Origin: Methylococcaceae bacterium
GTDB lineage: Bacteria > Pseudomonadota > Gammaproteobacteria > Methylococcales > Methylomonadaceae
Assembly (NCBI GenBank): GCA_021647585.1
Contig: JAKIUK010000042.1
Coordinates: 1-35,871 of the forward strand
DNA: 35,871 bases
Reading direction: 5' to 3'
The notes below the pieces were generated by a model. It made no database searches, had not been told where the DNA came from, and was given only the letters and a program-made list of their open reading frames with translations. Position numbers and translations under genes: made by a program. Of the stretch, positions 22,767-30,046 are shown piece after piece; position 1 is the stretch's first letter, and every line of letters begins with the position of its first letter.

Positions 22767-24665
22767 ATGAGTAAAGTTATTGGTATAGATTTAGGTACAA
22801 CAAATTCCTGTGTTGCCATTTTAGATGGCAGTAGTGCACAGGTGATTGAAAATGCAGAAGGCGCTAGAACCACACCTTCTGTTGTGGCTTATGCAGATAA
22901 TGAGGTATTAGTAGGTCAATCCGCAAAACGTCAGGCGGTGACTAACCCTAAGAGTACCTTGTTTGCTATTAAACGTCTTATTGGCCGCCGTTTTGAGGAG
23001 GATGCGGTACAAAAAGATATCAAGTTAGTGCCTTATAATATTGTTAAGGCGGGTAATGGTGATGCCTGGGTGGAAGCAAATGGTAAGCAACTTTCTGCAC
23101 AAGAGGTTTCTGCACAGATTTTACGGAAACTTAAAAAAGATGCGGAAGCTTATTTAGGCGAAGAAGTGAAAGAAGCGGTAATTACTGTACCTGCTTATTT
23201 TAATGATTCACAACGTCAGGCAACTAAAGATGCAGGTCGAATTGCCGGCTTAGATGTTAAACGAATTATCAATGAGCCTACTGCTGCTGCATTGGCTTAT
23301 GGTATGGATAAAACTGCCAAGAATGACCAAAAAATTGTGGTATATGACTTAGGGGGCGGTACGTTTGATGTCTCCATAATTGAGATTGCCGATATTGATG
23401 GAGAAAAGCAATTTGAAGTGTTAGCCACTAATGGGGATACCTTTTTAGGAGGTGAAGACTTTGATATGCGCTTAATGGATTTTTTAGTTGATGAATTTAA
23501 AAAGGAAAGCGGCGTTGATTTAAACAATGATCCATTGGCCTTACAGCGTTTAAAAGAAGCCGCTGAAAAGGCAAAAATAGAATTGTCATCAACACAGCAG
23601 ACAGATATTAATTTGCCCTATGTGACGGCTGATAATTCAGGTCCTAAACACCTGAACATTAAAGTAACACGAGCAAAAATAGAGTCATTAGTGAGCGATT
23701 TAATTGAAAGTACTTTAACACCTTGTAAACAAGCGTTAAAAGATGCCGGCTTATCTATTAGTGATATTAGTGATGTCATTTTAGTGGGTGGACAAACCCG
23801 TATGCCTAAAGTCGTTAATGCGGTTAAGACATTTTTTGGTAAAGAGCCTCGTAAGGATGTAAACCCTGATGAAGCGGTTGCTGTGGGTGCTGCAATTCAG
23901 GCTGCAGTATTAACAGGTGATGTTAATGATGTGTTGTTACTGGATGTTACACCCTTATCATTGGGTATTGAAACAATGGGAGGAGTTACAACCAAGTTAA
24001 TTGAGAAAAACACCACGATACCAACGAAGGCATCGGAAATGTTCTCAACAGCTGAGGATAACCAAACTGAAGTAACAGTCCATGTATTACAAGGTGAACG
24101 CGAAATGGCGACAGATAATAAATCGCTAGGGCGTTTTAATCTAACGGATATTCCACCCGCACCTCGTGGTACACCACAAATTGAGGTGACACTGGATATT
24201 GATGCCAATGGTATTTTAAATGTTTCAGCGAAAGATAAGGTAACGGGTAAATCGCAATCCATTGTCATTAAAGCTTCAAGTGGTTTGTCTGAGGATGAGA
24301 TTCAACGCATGGTGAAAGATGCTGAAGAACATGCGGAAGATGATCGTAAAATACATGAATTGGTGCAGGCTCGTAATATGGCAGATCAGTTAATTCATTT
24401 AACTGAAGTATCTTTAAAAGAGTCAGCTGACAAAATATCTGATACCAATAAAAAAGTTGTTGAATCAGCGATTGAGGCATTACAAGCCGCTGTAAAAGGT
24501 GATGATAAAGCTGAAATTGAACGCTGTCATCAAGCCTTACAGGAAGCTTCAACAGCAATGATGAAAGCCGCAACAGAGTCGACAAACCAACAGGCTGCAA
24601 GTGAGCAAAGCCCATCGAATGATGATGTATTAGATGCTGAGTTTGAGGAGGTGGATAACAAATAA
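22767..24665 (+). CDS. dnaK: Chaperone DnaK (Hsp70)
   Basis: This 632-residue Hsp70 begins MSKVIGIDLGTTNSCVAI. Nucleotide-binding signatures VYDLGGGTFDVSI and VILVGGQTRMPKV are present, as are the interdomain linker (DVLLLDVTPLSLG) and the substrate-binding domain. The helical lid ends with DDVLDAEFEEVDNK, keeping the EEVD-type tail. AGGAGA lies six bases before ATG 22767; the TTG at 22740 would include the ribosome site. Neither dnaJ nor grpE is adjacent, unlike the usual grpE-dnaK-dnaJ order, so it may be a second, island-specific Hsp70 served by the CbpA encoded 6 kb away. YfdX, HdeD and Hsp20 genes follow in the same direction. Confidence 0.96.
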   Translation: MSKVIGIDLGTTNSCVAILDGSSAQVIENAEGARTTPSVVAYADNEVLVGQSAKRQAVTNPKSTLFAIKRLIGRRFEEDAVQKDIKLVPYNIVKAGNGDAWVEANGKQLSAQEVSAQILRKLKKDAEAYLGEEVKEAVITVPAYFNDSQRQATKDAGRIAGLDVKRIINEPTAAALAYGMDKTAKNDQKIVVYDLGGGTFDVSIIEIADIDGEKQFEVLATNGDTFLGGEDFDMRLMDFLVDEFKKESGVDLNNDPLALQRLKEAAEKAKIELSSTQQTDINLPYVTADNSGPKHLNIKVTRAKIESLVSDLIESTLTPCKQALKDAGLSISDISDVILVGGQTRMPKVVNAVKTFFGKEPRKDVNPDEAVAVGAAIQAAVLTGDVNDVLLLDVTPLSLGIETMGGVTTKLIEKNTTIPTKASEMFSTAEDNQTEVTVHVLQGEREMATDNKSLGRFNLTDIPPAPRGTPQIEVTLDIDANGILNVSAKDKVTGKSQSIVIKASSGLSEDEIQRMVKDAEEHAEDDRKIHELVQARNMADQLIHLTEVSLKESADKISDTNKKVVESAIEALQAAVKGDDKAEIERCHQALQEASTAMMKAATESTNQQAASEQSPSNDDVLDAEFEEVDNK

Positions 24666-24713
24666 GAACCTTTTAACTTATAGTATTTAGGCCCGTGGCG
24701 ATTACCTTATGAT

Positions 24714-24755
24714 GTGAGTGTTTAGTCTCAACAATGCATGAGATTAAACACTCAC
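24714..24755. other. 16-bp stem hairpin between dnaK and yfdX
   Basis: GTGAGTGTTTAGTCTC (24714-24729) and GAGATTAAACACTCAC (24740-24755) pair fully with one G-U wobble around a 10-base loop, AACAATGCAT. There is no T run after it, so it is more likely a processing or stabilising element, or an attenuator, than a simple terminator. Confidence 0.6.
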
Positions 24756-24800
24756 CAAGCCACCATCAAATTATTAAAAATAAAAACCGGAGTTATTAAA

Positions 24801-25721
24801 ATGAAAACAAAAAAATTAATCAATGGCCTTTTAATTGGATCATTAGTGGTTTCTGCCTCTTATGTACAGGCAACCAATACTACCACAGAAAAAGGGACAA
24901 ACTTAATGAGCCAGGAGCAGACTGCAAAATCAGATAAAGCGGTTAAATCGGCCCAAAATGAGCAAAATGCTTTATTGGAGACTGTAAACCAAGGTGTTCT
25001 GGATGGCTATAAAAAAGTGCTGAATGCAACACAGTTACTTGCTCAGGAAGGAAAAGAAAAAGAAGCGATTAAAATATTGCAAGAGGCTACTGGAAAATTT
25101 GATGTCGCCTTGGCAGCTAATCCAAAATTAAAACTAGTCCCTATTGATGCGGGGGTATCCGTTTCTGCGTTAATTACGACACCAACATTAGTTAAGGCTG
25201 AAACAGAAGCGGCGATTGATTTATTAAAAGATCATAAAGTACAAGCTGCACGGACTTTATTAGACCCTATGGTTGATGAAATGGTCATCAGTAAAGCTTA
25301 TTTACCCATGGTGACTTACCCTGATGCAATTAAGTTAGCAACCAAATATTTAGTTGAGGGTAAAAAAGAAGATGCGATTGATACTCTAGAAACCACTTTG
25401 TCCACTATTGTCATTAATAAATCGATTGTACCGTTGGCTATTATCCGTGCTGATAGTTTACTAAAAGACGCATCTAATCTGGATAAAAATAAAGATAAAG
25501 CCAAAGCGCAAGAGCTATTAGATGCTGCACATGAGCAGTTGGAAATAGCGACTTTACTGGGTTATACCGATAAAGAGTCAAAAGCTTATGAGGATATGAA
25601 ATCTCAAATCAAAGCGGTTAAAAAAGAAATTGATGGCAAAAATGCTGTTGAAAAAATGTATGACAAAGTAAAAGCGTCTATTCAAGACCTTATTGCCAAA
25701 GAAAAAACCTCTAGTAAATAA
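24801..25721 (+). CDS. YfdX-family exported protein
   Basis: This is a 306-residue periplasmic protein. The signal peptide MKTKKLINGLLIGSLVVSAS ends QA near residue 24. The YfdX core is recognisable: LAANPKLKLVPIDAGVSV, LVKAETEAAIDLLKDHKVQAARTLL, and the helical repeats AIKLATKYLVEGKKEDAIDTLETTLSTI. YfdX proteins are acid- and heat-stress linked, and two paralogues occur in the enterobacterial heat-resistance locus; in vitro chaperone-like activity has been described for the family. GGAG precedes ATG 24801; an upstream ATG at 24738 lies in the intergenic hairpin. This copy has a Lys-rich C-terminal extension (DGKNAVEKMYDKVKASIQDL). Confidence 0.85.
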   Translation: MKTKKLINGLLIGSLVVSASYVQATNTTTEKGTNLMSQEQTAKSDKAVKSAQNEQNALLETVNQGVLDGYKKVLNATQLLAQEGKEKEAIKILQEATGKFDVALAANPKLKLVPIDAGVSVSALITTPTLVKAETEAAIDLLKDHKVQAARTLLDPMVDEMVISKAYLPMVTYPDAIKLATKYLVEGKKEDAIDTLETTLSTIVINKSIVPLAIIRADSLLKDASNLDKNKDKAKAQELLDAAHEQLEIATLLGYTDKESKAYEDMKSQIKAVKKEIDGKNAVEKMYDKVKASIQDLIAKEKTSSK

Positions 25722-25726
25722 GTGTT

Positions 25727-25782
25727 GGTAGGAGGGGCTTTAACCGCGATTTTAAATACTTGGTCGCGGCTAAAGCCCCTCA
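25727..25782. repeat. REP hairpin after yfdX
   Basis: GGTAGGAGGGGCTTTAACCG pairs with CGGCTAAAGCCCCT; the outermost bases of the right arm are lost (CATAT instead of CCTACC). It starts 5 bases after the yfdX stop and is followed by a short GC-rich segment (GGAGGCTGTCCGAGAGG) and a T run near 25812, which together could terminate some transcripts before hdeD. Confidence 0.7.
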
Positions 25783-25839
25783 TATAAATACCAGGAGGCT
25801 GTCCGAGAGGTCTTTTTTACATACTGACAGGAAAAGATG

Positions 25840-26427
25840 ATGAATAAAATAACAGATAATAAAATATTTAGTATAAGCATGGGATTACAAGAACTCCCTA
25901 TAAACTGGAAATGGATGCTTTTCCTCGGAATTTTCATGATTATCCTAGGAACACTAGGCTTGGCAGCCAGCAGTTTTTTAACCTTAACCAGCATACTTAT
26001 ATTTGGAGGGTTTATTTTTGCAGGGGGTATTGTACAAATTATTCATGCCATTCAAGCCAAAGAAAAAGACTGGGGCGGTAAGCTACAACATTTTTTAATT
26101 GCCCTGATCTATATTATTGCTGGCCTTATTATCTTTTGGGATCCTTTGGCGACTTCACTGCTTTTGACTATTGTATTAGCCTCGTTATTTGCTGTGATAG
26201 GAATTGCTAAAATCTGGTATGCCACGCTATGTAAAAAACAAGACTGGAAATGGTTGTTACCCGCCTTTTCAGGTTTATTAAACCTTGTTTTAACTGCAAT
26301 TATTATCGCGACCTTACCTGAATCAGCATTGTGGTTAATTGGACTATTGATTGCCATTGAAATGTTATTCAATGGATGGTTTATTTTTTTGTTGGGTTTA
26401 AGAGTTAGAGATCTGGAAACCCACTGA
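25840..26427 (+). CDS. hdeD: HdeD-family membrane protein
   Basis: This 195-residue inner-membrane protein has six predicted helices arranged in pairs, each about 20 residues (WMLFLGIFMIILGTLGLAAS, LTSILIFGGFIFAGGIVQII, FLIALIYIIAGLIIF, LLTIVLASLFAVIGIAKI, LLPAFSGLLNLVLTAIII, LWLIGLLIAIEMLFNGWFIF). The pattern W..FLGI.....G and GI.QI..A matches HdeD (DUF308). HdeD is linked to acid resistance in E. coli and is part of the heat-resistance locus; its molecular action is unknown. Two adjacent ATGs follow AGGA; the second has the better spacing. It lies between yfdX and an hsp20 gene in the same direction. Confidence 0.85.
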   Translation: MNKITDNKIFSISMGLQELPINWKWMLFLGIFMIILGTLGLAASSFLTLTSILIFGGFIFAGGIVQIIHAIQAKEKDWGGKLQHFLIALIYIIAGLIIFWDPLATSLLLTIVLASLFAVIGIAKIWYATLCKKQDWKWLLPAFSGLLNLVLTAIIIATLPESALWLIGLLIAIEMLFNGWFIFLLGLRVRDLETH

Positions 26428-26455
26428 TAGTTTATTCGTATATAGGAGATCCATC

Positions 26456-27034
26456 ATGCAAAAACCTATGATTACAGCCATAGCCGTTATTCTTTTTGTC
26501 GCTCTTGGTGTTCAGAGCTATCTATTTTTTCAATTAAAAAATCAGGTAGACCAAATATCTGATAAAAGCGTTAGTCATTCATTTCAACTTCCGAGTATGT
26601 CATTGGATGACGATTTTATGAATAATAATAGCTGGGACCCCTATCAGGAAATGCAAAGAATGCAAAACGAAATGGAACAGGTTTTTGGAAATTCATTTTC
26701 CAGATTTCATTTAAATTCTAAAAATACGCTCACAAAACCACCGCGTTTTGATTTAAAAGAACAATCTGACCGTTATATTGCGACTTTGGATATTCCAGGA
26801 GGAGAACCTTCTTCTCTTGATGTCAATGTTGAGGGTCAGCAATTATTTATTTCCATCAAAACTGTACGTTCAAATGAACAAAATGAAGATGAGGGGAAAA
26901 ATCAATATCGGCGAAAAGAACGCTTTAGTGGAACTTATCAGCGTTCAATAACGCTACCAGGTCCGATAAAGCAATCGGCAATGACAACTGAGTATAAGAA
27001 TGGAGTATTAACGATCATACTCCCAAAAGCATAA
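26456..27034 (+). CDS. Membrane-anchored Hsp20-type protein
   Basis: This is a 192-residue protein. Residues 5-25 (MITAIAVILFVALGVQSYLF) form a single hydrophobic helix after a Lys, with no clear cleavage site, so the rest should face the periplasm, tethered to the inner membrane. A linker with MQRMQNEMEQVFG follows, then an alpha-crystallin domain from about residue 100: PRFDLKEQSDRYIATLDIPG, QQLFISIKT, RKERFSGTYQRSITLPGPI and EYKNGVLTIILPKA. The usual C-terminal I-x-I is replaced by an end right after the last strand. Most Hsp20s are cytosolic, so envelope location is unusual. AGGAGA precedes the ATG. It is the last gene of the dnaK-yfdX-hdeD run. Confidence 0.88.
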   Translation: MQKPMITAIAVILFVALGVQSYLFFQLKNQVDQISDKSVSHSFQLPSMSLDDDFMNNNSWDPYQEMQRMQNEMEQVFGNSFSRFHLNSKNTLTKPPRFDLKEQSDRYIATLDIPGGEPSSLDVNVEGQQLFISIKTVRSNEQNEDEGKNQYRRKERFSGTYQRSITLPGPIKQSAMTTEYKNGVLTIILPKA

Positions 27035-27039
27035 CCGAT

Positions 27040-27105
27040 GGTAGGAGGAGCTTTAGCCACGCCCAAGCAACCGAGTTTAAAATTGCGGCTATAGTCCCTC
27101 CTATC
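27040..27105. repeat. REP hairpin after the anchored hsp20
   Basis: GGTAGGAGGAGCTTTAGCCA and the inverted GCGGCTATAGTCCCTCCTATC form a diverged stem 5 bases after the gene's stop. It is the rightmost copy of this family in the window and marks the edge of the stress island. Confidence 0.75.
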
Positions 27106-27193
27106 AGAATATATAATTAAATCACCTACTGACCGGAACAAAGGATTTTTTATTTTTGTCCCTTCTCATTGTTGAAAATATTTTTTAAAAACA

Positions 27194-27444
27194 TTAATCC
27201 TAGAAAAATCAGTTGAGAACGGATTTTGTGGAAAATCTGGGCGAAAAAGACAAAGAATCGCTCGAAGATAATGGCCATAGTCCTTATCGAGAGCTATTCT
27301 ACAGGATTTTTCGTCCAGATTTCTTCACAAAACCGTGAAGCGAACATCCCCCACCCAACAGGTGAGTGCTGATAAATTAAGTTATACTCACTATTCAATT
27401 GCTTAAGCACATACTAAGCGATCAACTGATTTATCTAGGTTAAT
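27194..27444. mobile_element. Complete CCTAG element, long form
   Basis: The element spans 27199-27439, starting CCTAGAAAAATCAGTTGAG and ending CGATCAACTGATTTATCTAGG. TTAAT flanks both sides as target duplication. Its length (241 bp) and interior equal the reverse complement of the element at 17318-17558. It is non-coding. Confidence 0.85.
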
Positions 27445-27462
27445 AATGACTATTAACCTATC

Positions 27463-27645
27463 GCAGGTTACTCTCGATTTTGACGTTTGCAGGTTAACTT
27501 CACAAACAGTGTCATTCCGACCAACGGGACGACTGTATGGATACAGGAGGTAGAGCAATGCAGGGATCGATTGCCGAGGAATCTTGAGTCTGAGCATATT
27601 TTCAAACAACAAGATTTCTCCCGTTGGTCGTAATGACAAACCATT
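27463..27645. repeat. Dispersed inverted-repeat element, best preserved copy
   Basis: TGTCATTCCGACCAACGGGA at 27510-27529 and its inverted partner TCCCGTTGGTCGTAATGACA at 27619-27638 enclose about 90 bases with AGGAATCTTGAGTC and AACAAGATTTCTC. A leader CAGGTTACTCTCGATTTTGA precedes. The same structure occurs at 2778-2925. A frame crossing this and the previous element (27403-27702) is not a gene. It may also act as a transcript end for the GTPase gene at 27733. Confidence 0.75.
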
Positions 27646-27732
27646 TAACCTAAAAAAACCAGCCCATACTAAATTGATCTTTATCACGCGGAAACAAATC
27701 ACAACTCATATTATTTTCATCTGCCCAATCAA

Positions 27733-28707
27733 TCAATTACGTTCAATTTTACACTGACTAAGTGCATTTGAAACGGCTTGAAAGTCATTATTTCTACTAA
27801 TCGTTTCAATTCGACTCTTGCTAGAAGGTAACGTAGTCGTATAGTTAATCGTGTTGTCAGTTCCATTAACAATAAACCAGCCTTGATTGGTGTTTAATAT
27901 CCCTTTTATTCTTTCTAAATTAAGCTGGTTCAAAACCTTGTTTAATAAATCATAGTCAAAACAAGTGTGTTCTGAGAAGATATGGCCAAAGCTTTGATAG
28001 CCATCAGCCATATTGTTTAGGGTATGATGAGAATTTTCACGTACAGTGATTTGGGTCACTTGATGAGCATCCGGAAATTCAGCTTTTCTTTGTGTATTTC
28101 TCATTATATCCAGCCAGGAAACGTCTAGCTGACCATGTCGTGTTTCTGAAATCAATGCTTTCTTTGGGTTGCTATTTTCAGCATACTGGTGAAATAATTT
28201 TATGGCTTGTTGATCTGCTAAGTCCATTTTATTAGCGACCAATACATCGGATAATGCAATTTGATCAATAAAATTTTCGTGAGTCGTATAACGACTATCT
28301 TTTAATTTTTCGGGGTCAACCAAACAAATGCTTGCCCGTATATCTAACACCTCTTTATTTGATCCGGAGACCAGCATATTCAATACTTTTTTGGGATGTC
28401 CTAAGCCCGTGGGCTCAATAAGAAGCCGATCAGGTCTGACTTCTGTTAATAGACGGTTGATACTGACCTGAAAAGATAAACCAACTGCACAGCATAAACA
28501 TCCACCTGCTATTTCTTTTACTGTGACACCCTCTGCGGTATAGATAGCACCGTCAATGCCAATTTTACCAAATTCATTTACCAATACAGCCCAGTTTTCA
28601 TTTTTTGGCTTTTGTTTAAGCAAATCCAGAATAGCCGTGGTTTTTCCCACTCCGAGAAAACCCATCACTAGATTGGTTGGAATATTCTTTAATTTGGTTT
28701 GCAACAT
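27733..28707 (-). CDS. COG0523 (CobW/P47K) GTPase, putative metallochaperone
   Basis: This 324-residue G3E-class GTPase has Walker A GFLGVGKTT (16-24), VLVNEFGKIGID, the metal-binding CxCC motif in GGCLCCA (about residue 70), IEPTGLGHP, and NKxD in VANKMDLAD. The C-terminal CobW domain (LERIKGILNTNQGWFIVNG) is present. COG0523 proteins insert or supply metals such as Zn, Co or Ni to target proteins. The start ATG 28707 lies inside the preceding gene (19-base overlap) and abuts an AGGAGGG, leaving an unusually short spacing; TTG 28704 is possible. It follows a protein with two YHS domains, supporting a metal-handling unit. A role in zinc or mercury stress is inference. Confidence 0.87.
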   Translation of the reverse strand: MLQTKLKNIPTNLVMGFLGVGKTTAILDLLKQKPKNENWAVLVNEFGKIGIDGAIYTAEGVTVKEIAGGCLCCAVGLSFQVSINRLLTEVRPDRLLIEPTGLGHPKKVLNMLVSGSNKEVLDIRASICLVDPEKLKDSRYTTHENFIDQIALSDVLVANKMDLADQQAIKLFHQYAENSNPKKALISETRHGQLDVSWLDIMRNTQRKAEFPDAHQVTQITVRENSHHTLNNMADGYQSFGHIFSEHTCFDYDLLNKVLNQLNLERIKGILNTNQGWFIVNGTDNTINYTTTLPSSKSRIETISRNNDFQAVSNALSQCKIERN

Positions 28708-29069
28708 CCCTCCTGCTCTCCAAAAATACCTTTATAATCTGTTTGCCAGGCCAAACGTTTAATATAATATTCTTGATCTTGTTTAAATACATCCAGACAA
28801 TAAGGACATCGACAAAAATTGAATACAGTTTTATTAACTATAAGCTCTACTGTTGCTTTGATTGGTTTTTCAGCTAAACAAACGGGGCAAACAACTAAGT
28901 CTGATGTTTCATTCAAACATTGTTCAGGGTTGTTTTTGAAGAGTTCTAGACATCCATCACAGCAGAACCAATATCGCTTTTCCTGATAAAAAAAGGATAT
29001 CGCTTTTTCTTGTGTGATACCTAAGCGTACTAAAGAACAACCGCAGGACGGGCATATAGGAGTTTCCAT
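28689..29069 (-). CDS. Double YHS/TRASH-type metal-binding protein
   Basis: This is a 126-residue cytoplasmic protein with two Cys-rich modules. The first is CPSCGCSL with FFYQEKRYWFCCDGCLELFK; the second CPVCLAEKP with FNFCRCPYCLDVFK. Each resembles a YHS/TRASH domain (paired CxxC then FCxxC). The C-terminus adds GCCKPN. Thirteen Cys residues in all suggest binding of soft metals (Cu, Zn, Hg). The start is ATG 29069, eight bases after AAGGA; the frame from 29108 has no better signal. It overlaps the COG0523 gene by 19 bases. It could pass metal to the GTPase, or act as a buffer or sensor; none of this is shown. Confidence 0.8.
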   Translation of the reverse strand: METPICPSCGCSLVRLGITQEKAISFFYQEKRYWFCCDGCLELFKNNPEQCLNETSDLVVCPVCLAEKPIKATVELIVNKTVFNFCRCPYCLDVFKQDQEYYIKRLAWQTDYKGIFGEQEGCCKPN

Positions 29070-29194
29070 GCTGTAAATCCTTCTAGGTAATAAATAAAAA
29101 TGTTCCAAAAGTTATTGCACTGTAGTTTCCTTTGACCTCCGTTTTCTTTCTGGCAAAAGTGAAAAGAGGCCAAAATTTGTGCCACAATTTAAAT

Positions 29195-29222
29195 AAGAAT
29201 CCACTGTTAACGGTGGATTCTT
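29195..29222 (-). terminator. Hairpin between the exported-protein gene and the YHS gene
   Basis: AAGAATCCAC and GTGGATTCTT form a perfect 10-bp stem around TGTTAACG. On the minus strand it is followed by ATTTAAATT, a weak T-rich tract, so it may be a partial terminator within the operon. The small frame over 29083-29322 is not convincing as a gene. Confidence 0.5.
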
Positions 29223-29303
29223 GATAAAAAAAGAACTTATTATAGCAATAAAAAATTAAATGCAGCTTTTCTGCTCTATTCAAATTTTTTTGGCTACATA
29301 GGC

Positions 29304-29897
29304 TCACAAATCGAGAGGACACCCTCCTTCCATAATCAGACGCCCGTTATCGATAAAAGCATCTTCAGCTCCAACAATATCAGCATAAGGGACAGCAAGT
29401 CCACCCGCAACAAACGCATCAGCACTATCGGGAGCATGTTCAAATCCATTAGTTACTTCTAAAAATTTTGCAAAGTTAGCCACCCAAAAATGTGGGGCAA
29501 GCTGGTCTACTTTAATATTCACTTTCAGTCTGCCTTTTTTATCTGCTATAACAGGTTCACCTAGAAACTGAAAATGGCCGGTACATGATGGAGGAAGGTC
29601 ATTGGATCTTGGTACTCCACGCCCGGGAATAGGTTCAAACCAATGATTGAGAATGACATATGTTTCACCTGGCAGCAATCCTTTAACATTAATTTTTACA
29701 TGGTGCATGTAATCTTCTGACTTCACTTCGGCAGAACCCCGAGCATTGATTCCTTCGGGTGTAGTAATGTTGAACTCATTGCTAAAATTGGCAAGCCGGT
29801 ATACAGAATTCTCATCCTGATCGGCTTGCACGATTTGTGGTACGGACAATAGAGTGACGGCACTCATCAAAAAAGCGGCAAAAGTTGGTTTATACAT
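29304..29897 (-). CDS. Exported protein of unknown function, predicted metal-regulated
   Basis: This is a 197-residue protein. The signal peptide (1-25, ending VQA) directs it to the periplasm. The rest looks beta-rich: FNITTPEGINARGSAEVK, HHVKINVKGLLPGETYVILN, HFQFLGEPVIADKKGRLKVNI. It has one CxGH (SCTGHFQF) and a C-terminal GGCPL, so two Cys may form a disulphide. I do not recognise the family with certainty; the KGLLPGETYVILNH stretch is reminiscent of CHRD or Cu/Zn-superoxide-dismutase-like folds. GGAGGT precedes ATG 29897. A MerR-type promoter about 120 bases upstream predicts induction by metal. The YHS and COG0523 genes follow downstream. Confidence 0.7.
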   Translation of the reverse strand: MYKPTFAAFLMSAVTLLSVPQIVQADQDENSVYRLANFSNEFNITTPEGINARGSAEVKSEDYMHHVKINVKGLLPGETYVILNHWFEPIPGRGVPRSNDLPPSCTGHFQFLGEPVIADKKGRLKVNIKVDQLAPHFWVANFAKFLEVTNGFEHAPDSADAFVAGGLAVPYADIVGAEDAFIDNGRLIMEGGCPLDL

Positions 29898-30014
29898 GGT
29901 ATACCTCCGATGATATATAAAATAATCGCCTGAAATAAGCGAATATGTTGCGTTAGAAGGATAGTTATTGCAAATCTGTCAAAAAACCGAGATCTTTTTT
30001 GCAACACAGGCACA

Positions 30015-30046
30015 ATGATAAACCCTGTTCCCTGGCACAGTGTCAA
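30015..30046 (-). promoter_or_regulatory. MerR-type promoter/operator of the exported-protein unit
   Basis: On the minus strand TTGACA (30046-30041) and TATCAT (30020-30015) are separated by 20 bases that contain the imperfect dyad CTGTGCCAGGGAACAG (12 of 16 positions symmetric). Over-long spacing with a central dyad is the hallmark of MerR-family control. It matches 25 of 32 bases of the site before the mer genes. The palindrome GTCATTAATGAC at 30048-30059 lies just upstream. The remaining DNA to 30182 shows nothing else. Confidence 0.65.

Noticed and set aside
15963..27105. GTAGGAG hairpins as a CRISPR array
   Set aside because: The copies are far apart, in different orientations and of unequal length, with genes between them; no cas genes are present.
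27403..27702. 99-residue minus-strand open frame
   Set aside because: It lies across the end of a CCTAG element and the inverted-repeat element, has no ribosome site and an implausible composition.
29083..29322. 79-residue minus-strand frame between the YHS gene and the exported-protein gene
   Set aside because: It overlaps both neighbours' ends, contains a hairpin, and has no start signal or recognisable domain.
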